From CAYWGR01 sp964458015 (GTDB lineage: Bacteria; Planctomycetota; Planctomycetia; Pirellulales; Thermoguttaceae): a stretch of 21,793 nt of DNA. Within the stretch, counting starts at the first letter, position 1, and every line of letters begins with the position of its first letter. The translations under genes were made by a program, and so were the position numbers. Under the pieces are notes generated by a model, which did no database searches, was not told the DNA's origin, and saw only the letters and a program-made list of their open reading frames with translations. Below are positions 1 to 8,254 of the stretch, piece by piece. The stretch spans positions 1 to 21,793 of the forward strand of contig CAYWGR010000096.1 in assembly GCA_964458015.1 (NCBI GenBank), in the 5' to 3' direction.

Positions 1-7
1 GGAACCG

Positions 8-90
8 TCATCCTGAGCGAAGCGAAGGATCTCATTGGCGTATTGGGACTTGCATAGGCTCACGGAGATTCTTCGCTTCGCTCAGAATGA
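8..90. repeat. Imperfect inverted repeat with 26-bp arms (REP/MITE-like)
   Basis: Arms at 8-33 and 65-90 are reverse complements except for two positions, separated by a 31-bp spacer. Each arm carries the motif CTGAGCGAAGCGAAG or its complement. This motif is known as a dispersed intergenic palindrome in many environmental bacterial genomes. It lies outside any gene, upstream of the glycosyl-hydrolase-like gene. It could fold as a long hairpin in RNA or single-stranded DNA. No transposase is linked to it here. Confidence 0.7.
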
Positions 91-242
91 CCGCTTTTGG
101 CGACTTTGCAGTTCTCCTGGGAAGTGCCCAAAACTTGCGATTGCCCGGGAAAACGGCTATGATGAGTGTCGCCTATCCCGTGCAAACCCAGCCTGCTTTA
201 CGATCCGCCAATTCGCCCTACCCCCGCCTTGCGAGCCCCGCC

Positions 243-2258
243 ATGAAAACACGATTGGTTTTTATTGCTGTTTTTTCATCGTTCGTTTTTTCCAAGACCG
301 TTTATGCGGAATCACCTGCAACAAGCAAGTGGCTCGCAGCCTGGGCCAATCCGCCGGCGTCGGATCGTCCGCTGCAAATCACCCACGGCATAGGCTCGCA
401 TGTGGCGATGCCGGAAGGGATGCCGCAGGTCACGAACACACAAGGGCCCGACGCTTTTTTGGTCGAGCAGTTGTCGCGCTACAAAGAATGCGGGCTAGGC
501 GGAGTCGTCTGTAATGTGTCATTCCAAAACTATCTGCAATCGGAAGAAAATTGGAAGACCCTAAGCAAGGCCATTGAAGCGTTATCGAAGCTTGGCCTCA
601 CGGCGTGGATTTACGACGAAAACGGCTACCCTAGCGGTTCGGCGGGCGGCTTGGTGCTCAAGGAAAACCGCGACTACGAGGCCGTGGAGCTAACCTACGA
701 TCCATCGCGGTCCGATCCCTTCCAACTGCGGCCGGCCTATGAATTTACACATGCCAGCAACAACTATGCGGCCGCGCGGCGTTATATCAATCTGATCGAC
801 GATCGCGCAGTTCGCTGCTTTTTAGCGAAGACGCATGAGGCCTATCGTCAACATCTCGGTGCCCAATTTGGTACGACGATCCGAGCGACCTTTACGGATG
901 AGCCGTCGTTGATGGCCGTCCATTTAGGGCAAATTCCCGAAGAAGCACGCAAGAAGGTGCCTGTGGCGGATCCGCTCGATCCCACGGTGAAACCGCTGGC
1001 GGCCGTGCCGTGGTGCTATGATCTGCCTGCTCGGTTTCAAGAGCGTTACAAGCGAGATTTGCTGCCGTTGCGGCGTAGCTTGTTCACAGGCAACACGCCG
1101 GAAGACCGCGAAACGCGCCGCCAGTTTTGGGCTCTTATTGCCGACCTGACGGCCGAGCGATATTTCGGCGCTATTCAAAAGTGGTGTGCCGACAATCATC
1201 TTGCATCGTCCGGCCATACTCTTTGCGAAGAATCACCGTTGCATCACGTGCCGCTAGAAGGCAACGGCCTAAAAATGCTTGGTCGCATGGATATTCCGGG
1301 CCTCGATATCCTTACGTCCGATCCCGAAGCGGTCATCCACAGCGATTGGCTGACGGCCGCGCTACCGGCCTCGGCAGCGGTGCTGAACGGTCGCCGTCGC
1401 GTGATGACCGAGGTGAGTGATTTTTCACAAACGCAAAGCGGCCAAGGGCCGGCTTCACTGGCCGACATGCAAGCGACGGCAGCTTGGCAAGCCGCCTGGG
1501 GCGTCACCGAATTCACGCTCTATTATTCGCCTTCTCAACGTCGCATCGAACAATACAAAGCCTACTGCGATTTCGTCGGCCGGTTGAATGCGCTTTTAAA
1601 GCCCGCCGACTTAGACACGCAGGTGTTGCTCTATTATCCTATTCACGATCTCTGGGCGGAATATCTGCCCATGGCCGATCGTTTGCAACTGGAATCGCAA
1701 TCGCCCAAAGCACAAGAGCTTGTCCGCTCGTTCACACAGCTTGGTCAATCGCTCCAACGGCTGCAGATTCCTTTTACGCTCGTGGATCATGAAAATCTGG
1801 CCGGTGCAAAAGTGGATGGCAAGGGCAATCTTGTGATCCGAGATCATGCATTCCGCGCCCTTGTTTTGCCGCAGGGTGTGGAGCTGCCCGCCGAGGCTGC
1901 CCACATTGTCGAGCAGTTTCGGCAACGGCAAGGCCGCGTACTCGCCGGCCCGTGGGACAATGCCAAATTGCAAGGCCCTGCCCTGGTCGAAGCTTTGCAG
2001 CCAGCCAACCGGTTGGCGCCGGAATGCCCCACGATTGCATTGGGTCGGTTTGCTCGCGAAGGGCGGACGATTTTGCTGGTGGTCAACGTGGGTCGGCAGG
2101 CCTACGAGGGCACTCTTTCGGTTGGGCAAACTGGGCAATGGCGGGTTTTTAATCCGGCAGATGCCACTGTTGGAGACGCTAAAATGGCCGCAAATGACCA
2201 GATTCGGCTAACCTTGACGCCGCGGCAAACCCTTTTGTTTGTACAGGATGCGCCCTAA
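243..2258 (+). CDS. Exported glycosyl-hydrolase-like protein (GH106/rhamnosidase-like fold)
   Basis: This is a 671-aa protein. The frame is open from 87, but ATG 243 is preferred because it places a signal peptide (MKTR, then a hydrophobic stretch, cleavage after about VYA at residue 22) at the N terminus. The motif YDENGYPSGSAGG (residues ~124-136), the acidic TDEP (~218-221), a GHTLCEE segment (~324-330) and TEVSDF (~389-394) resemble TIM-barrel glycosidases related to GH106 alpha-L-rhamnosidases. The Asp/Glu residues in these motifs are plausible catalytic or sugar-binding positions, by inference. The C-terminal ~150 residues look like a beta-rich domain. It is shorter than typical GH106 enzymes (about 1000 aa), so the exact family and substrate are uncertain. 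A role in periplasmic or extracellular polysaccharide breakdown is inferred. The Shine-Dalgarno is weak. Confidence 0.7.
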   Translation: MKTRLVFIAVFSSFVFSKTVYAESPATSKWLAAWANPPASDRPLQITHGIGSHVAMPEGMPQVTNTQGPDAFLVEQLSRYKECGLGGVVCNVSFQNYLQSEENWKTLSKAIEALSKLGLTAWIYDENGYPSGSAGGLVLKENRDYEAVELTYDPSRSDPFQLRPAYEFTHASNNYAAARRYINLIDDRAVRCFLAKTHEAYRQHLGAQFGTTIRATFTDEPSLMAVHLGQIPEEARKKVPVADPLDPTVKPLAAVPWCYDLPARFQERYKRDLLPLRRSLFTGNTPEDRETRRQFWALIADLTAERYFGAIQKWCADNHLASSGHTLCEESPLHHVPLEGNGLKMLGRMDIPGLDILTSDPEAVIHSDWLTAALPASAAVLNGRRRVMTEVSDFSQTQSGQGPASLADMQATAAWQAAWGVTEFTLYYSPSQRRIEQYKAYCDFVGRLNALLKPADLDTQVLLYYPIHDLWAEYLPMADRLQLESQSPKAQELVRSFTQLGQSLQRLQIPFTLVDHENLAGAKVDGKGNLVIRDHAFRALVLPQGVELPAEAAHIVEQFRQRQGRVLAGPWDNAKLQGPALVEALQPANRLAPECPTIALGRFAREGRTILLVVNVGRQAYEGTLSVGQTGQWRVFNPADATVGDAKMAANDQIRLTLTPRQTLLFVQDAP

Positions 2259-2385
2259 CGCACAAGATCCACCGATGTTTACGGCGCTCTGCTTCTGGCT
2301 TTTACGGCGATTTTGTCTAAAATGAATCGCATCTCCGTGTATATTTTGTTATTCATGCTATAACCGCATTCACGAAAGGAAGTCC

Positions 2386-3084
2386 ATGAAACACACACTT
2401 TTGTTACTGGTCGTTGCATCGGCCTCGGCGCTGGCTTGGGCGCAAAGCAGCCCCCCAAGCGGCACGCAACCTTATCAACCTGTCGTGCCGCCTCCTTCCG
2501 TTACGAACTACGGCGGATACCCCGGTTACAGCACGGGCGGTGGAACTCCGGCTGGATCCGCGATGAACGGCATGGCAAATGTCATTAGCGCGAAGGGCGA
2601 CTATAACCTCGCCACGTCCGCGGCCGCCGTCAACATGACCCAGGCCGAACGCAATGAAATTCAGAATCGCCAATTGTGGACCAACGCATACTTCGACATG
2701 CGGGCGACCAACCGCGCGGCACGCGCCGCCGAGCGCGGCCCCAATCCCACGATGGCCCAATTGGTGCGCATCGCTCAAGAGGGCGTGCCGAAACAAATCA
2801 GCCCCAGCCAATTGGATCCTATCAGCGGCGCGATTACTTGGCCGACCTTGCTGAAGACCGATCGCTATGCCGCGGGCCGTACCGAGCTCGAACAGCTCTT
2901 GACCAAGCGCGCCACGAGCGGCGATCTCGATTACTCGGATCAATCCAAAGTTCGACAAACGATCGACACGATGTTCGCCGAACTGAAAGGTCAAATCCGC
3001 GAGGTTCCAACCGCCGATTATCTGGCCTCGAAAAACTTCCTGCAAAGTATGGCCTATACCGTGGTTAAGGCCCAATTGAACTGA
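2386..3084 (+). CDS. Exported hypothetical protein, Pro/Gly-rich N terminus
   Basis: This is a 232-aa protein with a clear signal peptide (MKHTLLLLVVASASALAWAQ, cleavage after about residue 19). A Pro/Gly/Tyr-rich linker follows (about residues 21-60). The rest is a charged, probably helical domain containing motifs such as NEIQNRQLW and MRATNRAARAAERGP, with an alternation of Ala, Arg and Gln. A strong ribosome binding site, AAAGGAAG, lies at 2375-2382. I do not recognise a named family; similar short exported proteins are common in planctomycetes. It is followed after 59 nt by the HEAT-repeat gene on the same strand, so the two are probably co-transcribed. Its function is unknown. Confidence 0.75.
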   Translation: MKHTLLLLVVASASALAWAQSSPPSGTQPYQPVVPPPSVTNYGGYPGYSTGGGTPAGSAMNGMANVISAKGDYNLATSAAAVNMTQAERNEIQNRQLWTNAYFDMRATNRAARAAERGPNPTMAQLVRIAQEGVPKQISPSQLDPISGAITWPTLLKTDRYAAGRTELEQLLTKRATSGDLDYSDQSKVRQTIDTMFAELKGQIREVPTADYLASKNFLQSMAYTVVKAQLN

Positions 3085-3143
3085 TCCGCCGGCGGTTTCT
3101 GAACAAACATTTCACACGTATTATCGCTAAGAAGGATTTCTCC

Positions 3144-4841
3144 ATGAATATCAATGTTCGACGCTTCTGCTTGTTATGCCTTGCCGGCGGATGGCTGATC
3201 TCGGCCGTCGCCGCGGCGGGCGAGCCGTCGGTTGCGGATCTGATCGGATCCCTGAAAAACGCCGACGAAGCCGTTCGCGAGAATGCTATTGAGCAGTTGG
3301 GCGGCATGGGCGACAAGGCCGCCGCGGCCGTTGCCCCGTTGACCGAAGCTCTGCAAGACAAATCGGTAAATATCCGAGCCCACGCTGCATGGGCTTTGGG
3401 CCAAATCGGCACGCCGGCCCAGTCGTCCGCCGCGGCTTTAGTGGCTTTGCTGAAAGATTCCGACGCCAAAGTGCGCGGACAAGCGATCGCGGCGTTGGGT
3501 AAAATTCGCCCCGACACGCGCAGCACTCTGCCCGAGTTCATCAAGCTTTTAGAAGATGCGGATCCGGCCGTTCGGCTTCGTGTTTTGAACGCCGTGGCCG
3601 AGGCGGGCGAAGCCGCCGTACCGGGTTTGATTAAGTCGCTGAAAAACGACAAGGCGGCCTATTGGGCCTGTTTGGTGTTGCGCGATATCGGCCCCGCCGC
3701 TTACAGCGCTGTGCCCGCCTTGACCGAAAAACTTTTGGCCCCTCAGCCGGAAGTTCGGCGTGAAGCCCTTTTGGCCCTGGCCGCGATCGGCAGCAATGCC
3801 GCCTCGGCCTCGGCGAAAATCGCCGCCTTGCTGGACGACGAACAGCTCAAGACCCCGGCCACTTATGCCTTGGTGCGCGTCGGCCACGTATCCGCCGATG
3901 CCGAGGCAAAGATCCGGGCCAATGCGAAAAGCCAGGATAAATTCCTGAGCACCACTAGCATGTGGGCGTTGGCCATGCTGCATCCTTCCGACAAGCAACT
4001 TCGCAAGGAAGCCGCCGAGGCGTTGGTCGAAGGGCTGAAAAGCCAGGATTCGCTAATTCGCGTGACCTCCGCTCGAGGCTTGGCTGCCTTGCCGCCGGCT
4101 CCGGATATCACGATCCCGATTTTCGAGAAGGCATTCAAGGACGCGGATGACGCCACGATTCGCCATGCATTGGATGCTTTGGTCAGCCTTGGCCCGACCG
4201 CCGTGCCGCGGTTGATCGAAGCCCTGAAGCATACGGGCGTTCGCGTTGAAGTTGCCTCGATGCTCGGCCGCATGGGCGCTAACGCGGCCCCGGCTACCGA
4301 AGCGTTGGCTCCCTTGCTTTTGGACAAGGATCCGAGCGACGACAAGTATGTCCTCTTGGCGTTGGCGAAAATCGGTCCAGGCGCCAAGGCCGCCGTTCCG
4401 ACTTTGGTCGAGGTGCTCAAGAAGGGCGACAGTCCCGAAGTTCACGGCATCATTTACGCCCTGGGAAGCATTGGTCCCGACGCTGCACCTGCCGTGGCGT
4501 TGATTGAGGCCAATCTAAAGAGTGACGACGTTTCCTTGGCATTGATCAGTGCGTGGGCTCTCGCGAAGATCCAGCCTGCATCCTCGGAATTGGCCGCGAA
4601 AACGGTTCCCGTGTTGATCGCGGGGCTTTCTTCGCCGATCCCGCAATTTCGCCAAGGCGCCGCCGAGGCCCTCGGTGAATTGGGTTCGCTGGCCAAGGAA
4701 GCCGTTCCGGCTTTGCAAAAAGCGCTGAACGACGACGAGCCCTCGGTTCGCCGTGCGGCCGTTCATGCCATCCGCTGCATCAACGGGACCACCGGCGTGC
4801 GTCGCGGCGGTCCGTTGCGTGGCATCCTCAAGAGAAACTAA
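3144..4841 (+). CDS. Exported HEAT-repeat protein
   Basis: This is a 565-aa protein with an N-terminal signal peptide (MNINVRRFCLLCLAGGWLISA, cleavage near AAA-GEP, about residue 27). Almost the entire mature part is a solenoid of HEAT/PBS-lyase-type repeats of about 36-40 residues. The recurring pattern is a helix with A-A-x-x-L-x-x-L-L, then D/E-x-x-V-R-x-x-A-x-x-A-L-G-x-I-G and P-A-V-P-x-L, visible from about residue 33 to 550. Such solenoids act as protein-protein scaffolds; no catalytic motif is visible. The C-terminal tail is basic and Gly-rich (VRRGGPLRGILKRN). An AAGGAT ribosome binding site precedes ATG 3144. It probably shares an operon with the preceding exported protein. Its partner is unknown. 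Confidence 0.85.
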   Translation: MNINVRRFCLLCLAGGWLISAVAAAGEPSVADLIGSLKNADEAVRENAIEQLGGMGDKAAAAVAPLTEALQDKSVNIRAHAAWALGQIGTPAQSSAAALVALLKDSDAKVRGQAIAALGKIRPDTRSTLPEFIKLLEDADPAVRLRVLNAVAEAGEAAVPGLIKSLKNDKAAYWACLVLRDIGPAAYSAVPALTEKLLAPQPEVRREALLALAAIGSNAASASAKIAALLDDEQLKTPATYALVRVGHVSADAEAKIRANAKSQDKFLSTTSMWALAMLHPSDKQLRKEAAEALVEGLKSQDSLIRVTSARGLAALPPAPDITIPIFEKAFKDADDATIRHALDALVSLGPTAVPRLIEALKHTGVRVEVASMLGRMGANAAPATEALAPLLLDKDPSDDKYVLLALAKIGPGAKAAVPTLVEVLKKGDSPEVHGIIYALGSIGPDAAPAVALIEANLKSDDVSLALISAWALAKIQPASSELAAKTVPVLIAGLSSPIPQFRQGAAEALGELGSLAKEAVPALQKALNDDEPSVRRAAVHAIRCINGTTGVRRGGPLRGILKRN

Positions 4842-4888
4842 CTTATGAGAACCCCGCAGAAGGAATAATCCTAGCGGAACAATCCTGG

Positions 4889-4956
4889 TTCCCAAGCTCC
4901 GGCTTGGGAACCTCGAATGTGTTCTCAGCGGCGTTCCGAAGCCGGAGCTTCGGAAC
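4889..4956. repeat. Two adjacent perfect palindromes (dispersed-repeat type)
   Basis: Two 24-bp hairpins occur in tandem: arms 4889-4898 and 4903-4912 with loop TCCG, and arms 4933-4942 and 4947-4956 with loop CGGA. The arm sequences are related (GTTCCCAAGC and GTTCCGAAGC), differing at one position. Each has 10-bp perfect arms and a 4-nt loop. They lie between the convergent HEAT-repeat and LamG/WbsX genes. Pairs of this kind are a common planctomycete intergenic repeat. They may add to termination of the plus-strand transcript, but they lack a T-tract. Confidence 0.7.
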
Positions 4957-4961
4957 GAGAT

Positions 4962-5010
4962 AATAAAAAACGGGGCCATGCCGACCCAAAAAGTAGGCAT
5001 GGCCCCTTGC
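4962..5010 (-). terminator. Intrinsic terminator of the LamG/WbsX-like gene, possibly bidirectional
   Basis: A perfect 11-bp GC-rich stem (4972-4982 with 4996-5006) encloses a 13-nt loop. Read on the minus strand, the stem is followed by GTTTTTTATTA, a good T-tract. On the plus strand the downstream TTGCGTTTTCTT is weaker. It lies just past the stop codon of the minus-strand gene at 5024 and could also end the HEAT-repeat transcript. Confidence 0.75.
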
Positions 5011-5023
5011 GTTTTCTTGTGTT

Positions 5024-7996
5024 CTATTCCAGCCGGATGGATTTGATCTCGACGGTCACGCCTTCCTTTGCTGCCGGATCGAATCGCAGGGAGGTGATGC
5101 AGCCGCCCCAGTTTGGGTTTTTGGCTACCTCGAAAACGTAGCTGTGCCATTGGCCGTCGCCGATGGTGTCAACTAGCACGCTGGCCTCTCCGGTCACTCC
5201 GGAACCGGTGGTGGACCAGAACAATTGTGCGGAACCGGCCGGCCGGTTCACTCGCATTTGGACGATCGCTTTTGAATAGCGACTTGCACGGACTTCCATC
5301 GCCGGCGAAACGACGGCGGGATCGTTCGTCGTGGTTACGCCCTGCAAAAGACCGTTATGAACGCCAAGATCATCGAAGCCCATAATGCCGTTCCAGGCCG
5401 ATAGCCCATCGCCCGACCAAGCAGTTTGACGCAACATGGCTTGATTTTGCGTCAGCAATTTTCCCCTGGCTGCACGATACCAAGAATCCAGAGGTCCGCG
5501 GCCGACATCTTCCGGCGCGATATCGATGTGCTGTTTGGGGCCTTCACAGAATGTATCGCGGATCACGTCGAGGTACGAAAAACCGTAGCCTCGCGTCGGC
5601 TCGATGTAATGTCCTTCGCCCAGCTCGTTCCAGCAGCAAAAAATAGCTGTATTCTTATCGGGGCCGGAAGTCGGCGAGGCATCCATCACCTTTTTGGCCC
5701 GTTGGCAAAGGTCGCGGAATTTTTCCGGCGTATTGTCGGCCCAGAAGAATTGCGACGATTTCCAGGGGCGCGAATCCCAGCCCATCATCATGACGGTGAT
5801 GTCGGGCAGCAGATTCAGCCCGCGTTTGAATTTCCAAAGGGCCTCTTGTTGATCGGCGAAACCTTCGGCGGGGGCGCAGACATAATCACCGACCGTCTTG
5901 AGCTTGGCCGGCGGAATCCAGCCGTTGCCGTAGGCCGACGTGGCGTCCCAACCTTCGCGTGCCACGGCTTCCAGGGCCGGCTTGTCTTGTGATTGCACGC
6001 ACGCAACCAAGTATAGCCCGCCCAGTCCCCGGCGTTTGCATTCAGCCCGCATCCGATCGAGCGCTTTGCGGACGTTTTCGCTGCCTTTGAGTTGATCTCG
6101 CAAATTCGACGGCACCCAAACGTAAAGGACCGGCCGGCCGTCGATACGGATATACGAGGGGTTGGAAAAATAGTTGTCGATCCAGAACGGCAGCACATTT
6201 TTCATCAAGTCCTCTTCCGAGGCAACGCCTTGCGCACAACCGTTTTCCCACATGATGCCGAACTTGATCATCGACAGATATCGGGCCTTCAATAGTCCAT
6301 CGTGCAATGCATGGCCCAGCGATTGCTTTACCGGCTCGTTGACGCTGTTGCGATACCAGCAATAAACAACGCCCGAAATGCCGTGCTCGAGCATGTATTT
6401 AATCTGCCAGTCGGCCACCTCGGGCGTGCCTTCGTCGTACCAGCCGATCACCGGTTTGCGTTCGGGCCACGGTTCGAGCAATTTCCAGCCGTAATGCGTG
6501 CCGTGTTTCCACAAGGCGCAATAGTGCGTCCAAAGCGTGTATTTGGTTTTGGCGGGCACGGGCACCGGCACATAGTTTGCCTTTTCGGCGGGCAATGCCG
6601 CGTGAAATTCAATTGTTTGCGAGTAGGACGCCGGTTCCTTGAGTCCTTCACCGGCGACGCTTACGCGAAATGCGCCGGCACAGGGCCGCGCGGCCTCGAC
6701 ATCCCAAACGGCTTCCGTTTCGCCGCGATGATCGAGCGAGGCGATGGTTTGCGAAGCAGCAGACTTTAGCCGCACGCCGTCTGGAATAGCCAAGGTCGCC
6801 GTCAGGTTTTTGGCCGCACCGGCCGGGTTGCGCATTCGCACCGTGATTCGCTCTGGCCGCTGGGCCCGCGGTAATGTGGATTCTGAAAAAACTCGGTCGA
6901 TCTGGATTTCCGGCAGACCCTGTGGTTCTTCGACCACGTTGAGATATTCAAGCTGTGCGGTAGCGCCATCGACGTCCGAAGGGGCAAGCCCCAAGGCCAG
7001 CAGGTTTCCGCTCCAACCGTTCCAGGTCCAGGCGTCGAGAACATAGGTATGCGGCTTTTGATCCGCAAAAATCTGCAAGGGAATTTGGCCCGCGCCCTTG
7101 GTGGTAATGAAAGTCAGCGTAGCCCGGCTGCCCTTATCAACCGACATCCTGAGGCTTACATAATCTTTCTTATCAATGTTCGCCCCCAGACGATTATTGA
7201 GCATAAGCGATTGCGGCGTTTTTGTGCCGACAACCAATCGTTTGTCGGCCACGTTCAACGTAGCGCCGGCTCGGGCGGTCCAGCCGTCGAGGCTCGTGCC
7301 GGCCGTAAAATCGAAGGTTGTTGCAGTGGTCGTCGCCGCGTCGAGCTTCGACACTTCCAGTGCATCGCACATGATTTCTTGCGAAGACAACGCCCGGCGA
7401 TAGATCTTTACATATTCGACCGCGCCCTGAAGTCCGCCGATCACAAGCGGTTTATCGTTGGCCGCCGGGGGATTGCCGCCGCGCAACAGCGAAGTCGGCA
7501 AACCGTCGATCCAAAGGAACGAATGGGTGCCGTTCCAAACGGCCGCTAGATGATGCCATGCGCCGGCAGTTGGGGCGAAGGCGCCGACACGCGGCTCCCA
7601 TTGGCCGTTGGTAAACGGGAAGAACGAAATCCGACCGCCTTCCTGGGGCGGATCCAAACGTAAATCATATTGTCCTTCCTTGCGAACGATCGTCTGGTAG
7701 CCGGTCAGGGCCGAAAACTTCACCTTTGCCACGATGCTGAATCCGCGTTGCAGATTAAGCTCCGGGGCGGAGGGAATCTGAATGTTCTGCTGACCATCCA
7801 ACAGCAACACGGTTTTGCCGTTTTCAACGGCGGTTTTGGGATTTGAAACCTGGGCATTGTGTCCATGTCCCGAAAGATCGGCGGCCGAGCCTGACGCCGA
7901 GTCGAATCGCCAATGACCGACCAAGCCTTCTTCGGCAGCCATGCTAGAAAGAGCCGCCCCCAAAACAACCGTTACGGCAAGTAGAGCAGCGCGCAT
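5024..7996 (-). CDS. Exported LamG plus WbsX/GH99-like glycan-active protein
   Basis: This is a 990-aa protein. ATG at 7996 is chosen because it gives a signal peptide (MRAALLAVTVVLGAALSSMA) and a GGAG ribosome binding site; an open frame continues upstream to 8107 without such features. Residues ~24-205 form a LamG/concanavalin-like domain (LVGHWRFD near the start, WHHLAAVW in the middle). Residues ~210-470 are beta-sandwich material. Residues ~485-810 match the WbsX/GH99-like family: WTHYCALW, IGWYDEGTPEVADWQI, VVYCWY, DGRPVLYVW and WNELGEGHYIEP. The last ~160 residues look like a carbohydrate-binding beta-sandwich. WbsX proteins were named from surface-polysaccharide clusters, while related GH99 enzymes are endo-mannosidases or mannanases. 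Export and LamG fusion favour a degradative role here, by inference. It ends at a hairpin terminator. Confidence 0.8.
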   Translation of the reverse strand: MRAALLAVTVVLGAALSSMAAEEGLVGHWRFDSASGSAADLSGHGHNAQVSNPKTAVENGKTVLLLDGQQNIQIPSAPELNLQRGFSIVAKVKFSALTGYQTIVRKEGQYDLRLDPPQEGGRISFFPFTNGQWEPRVGAFAPTAGAWHHLAAVWNGTHSFLWIDGLPTSLLRGGNPPAANDKPLVIGGLQGAVEYVKIYRRALSSQEIMCDALEVSKLDAATTTATTFDFTAGTSLDGWTARAGATLNVADKRLVVGTKTPQSLMLNNRLGANIDKKDYVSLRMSVDKGSRATLTFITTKGAGQIPLQIFADQKPHTYVLDAWTWNGWSGNLLALGLAPSDVDGATAQLEYLNVVEEPQGLPEIQIDRVFSESTLPRAQRPERITVRMRNPAGAAKNLTATLAIPDGVRLKSAASQTIASLDHRGETEAVWDVEAARPCAGAFRVSVAGEGLKEPASYSQTIEFHAALPAEKANYVPVPVPAKTKYTLWTHYCALWKHGTHYGWKLLEPWPERKPVIGWYDEGTPEVADWQIKYMLEHGISGVVYCWYRNSVNEPVKQSLGHALHDGLLKARYLSMIKFGIMWENGCAQGVASEEDLMKNVLPFWIDNYFSNPSYIRIDGRPVLYVWVPSNLRDQLKGSENVRKALDRMRAECKRRGLGGLYLVACVQSQDKPALEAVAREGWDATSAYGNGWIPPAKLKTVGDYVCAPAEGFADQQEALWKFKRGLNLLPDITVMMMGWDSRPWKSSQFFWADNTPEKFRDLCQRAKKVMDASPTSGPDKNTAIFCCWNELGEGHYIEPTRGYGFSYLDVIRDTFCEGPKQHIDIAPEDVGRGPLDSWYRAARGKLLTQNQAMLRQTAWSGDGLSAWNGIMGFDDLGVHNGLLQGVTTTNDPAVVSPAMEVRASRYSKAIVQMRVNRPAGSAQLFWSTTGSGVTGEASVLVDTIGDGQWHSYVFEVAKNPNWGGCITSLRFDPAAKEGVTVEIKSIRLE

Positions 7997-8193
7997 GAGA
8001 TTTTCTCCAAGGTATGTGGCAGGCAGCCGAAACAGCAAACCATCCGGCTGCGACGGGAGGGTAGGTGCAAAACGGCGGGAAGGGCAAAATCCAGCGACTT
8101 TTCCCAACCGCTAGACTACCGCAAATCAGGGGCGTAATCAAGATTTGGCCTCGCTTTTACGCACCGACCAGCATAAACCAGAGTCCAACGGGC

Positions 8194-8222
8194 TTGCTCG
8201 CCAAGTTGCCGACGATTATCAT
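8194..8222 (+). promoter_or_regulatory. Candidate promoter for the EF-G paralogue
   Basis: A -10-like TATCAT (8217-8222, 5 of 6 matches to consensus) lies 17 bp after TTGCTC (8194-8199, 3 of 6). It sits about 33 nt before the chosen start. The -35 is weak, so this is tentative. Confidence 0.3.
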
Positions 8223-8254
8223 GGAATCCTTTAGCCACCAAGGGTTTGCGCATC

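Noticed and set aside
2404..3075. A 223-codon minus-strand frame opposite the exported protein at 2386
   Set aside because: The plus-strand frame has a signal peptide and a strong ribosome binding site; the antisense frame has neither and is GC-driven.
5426..5992. A 188-codon plus-strand frame within the LamG/WbsX-like gene
   Set aside because: It lies opposite a domain with clear family motifs and shows no motif of its own.
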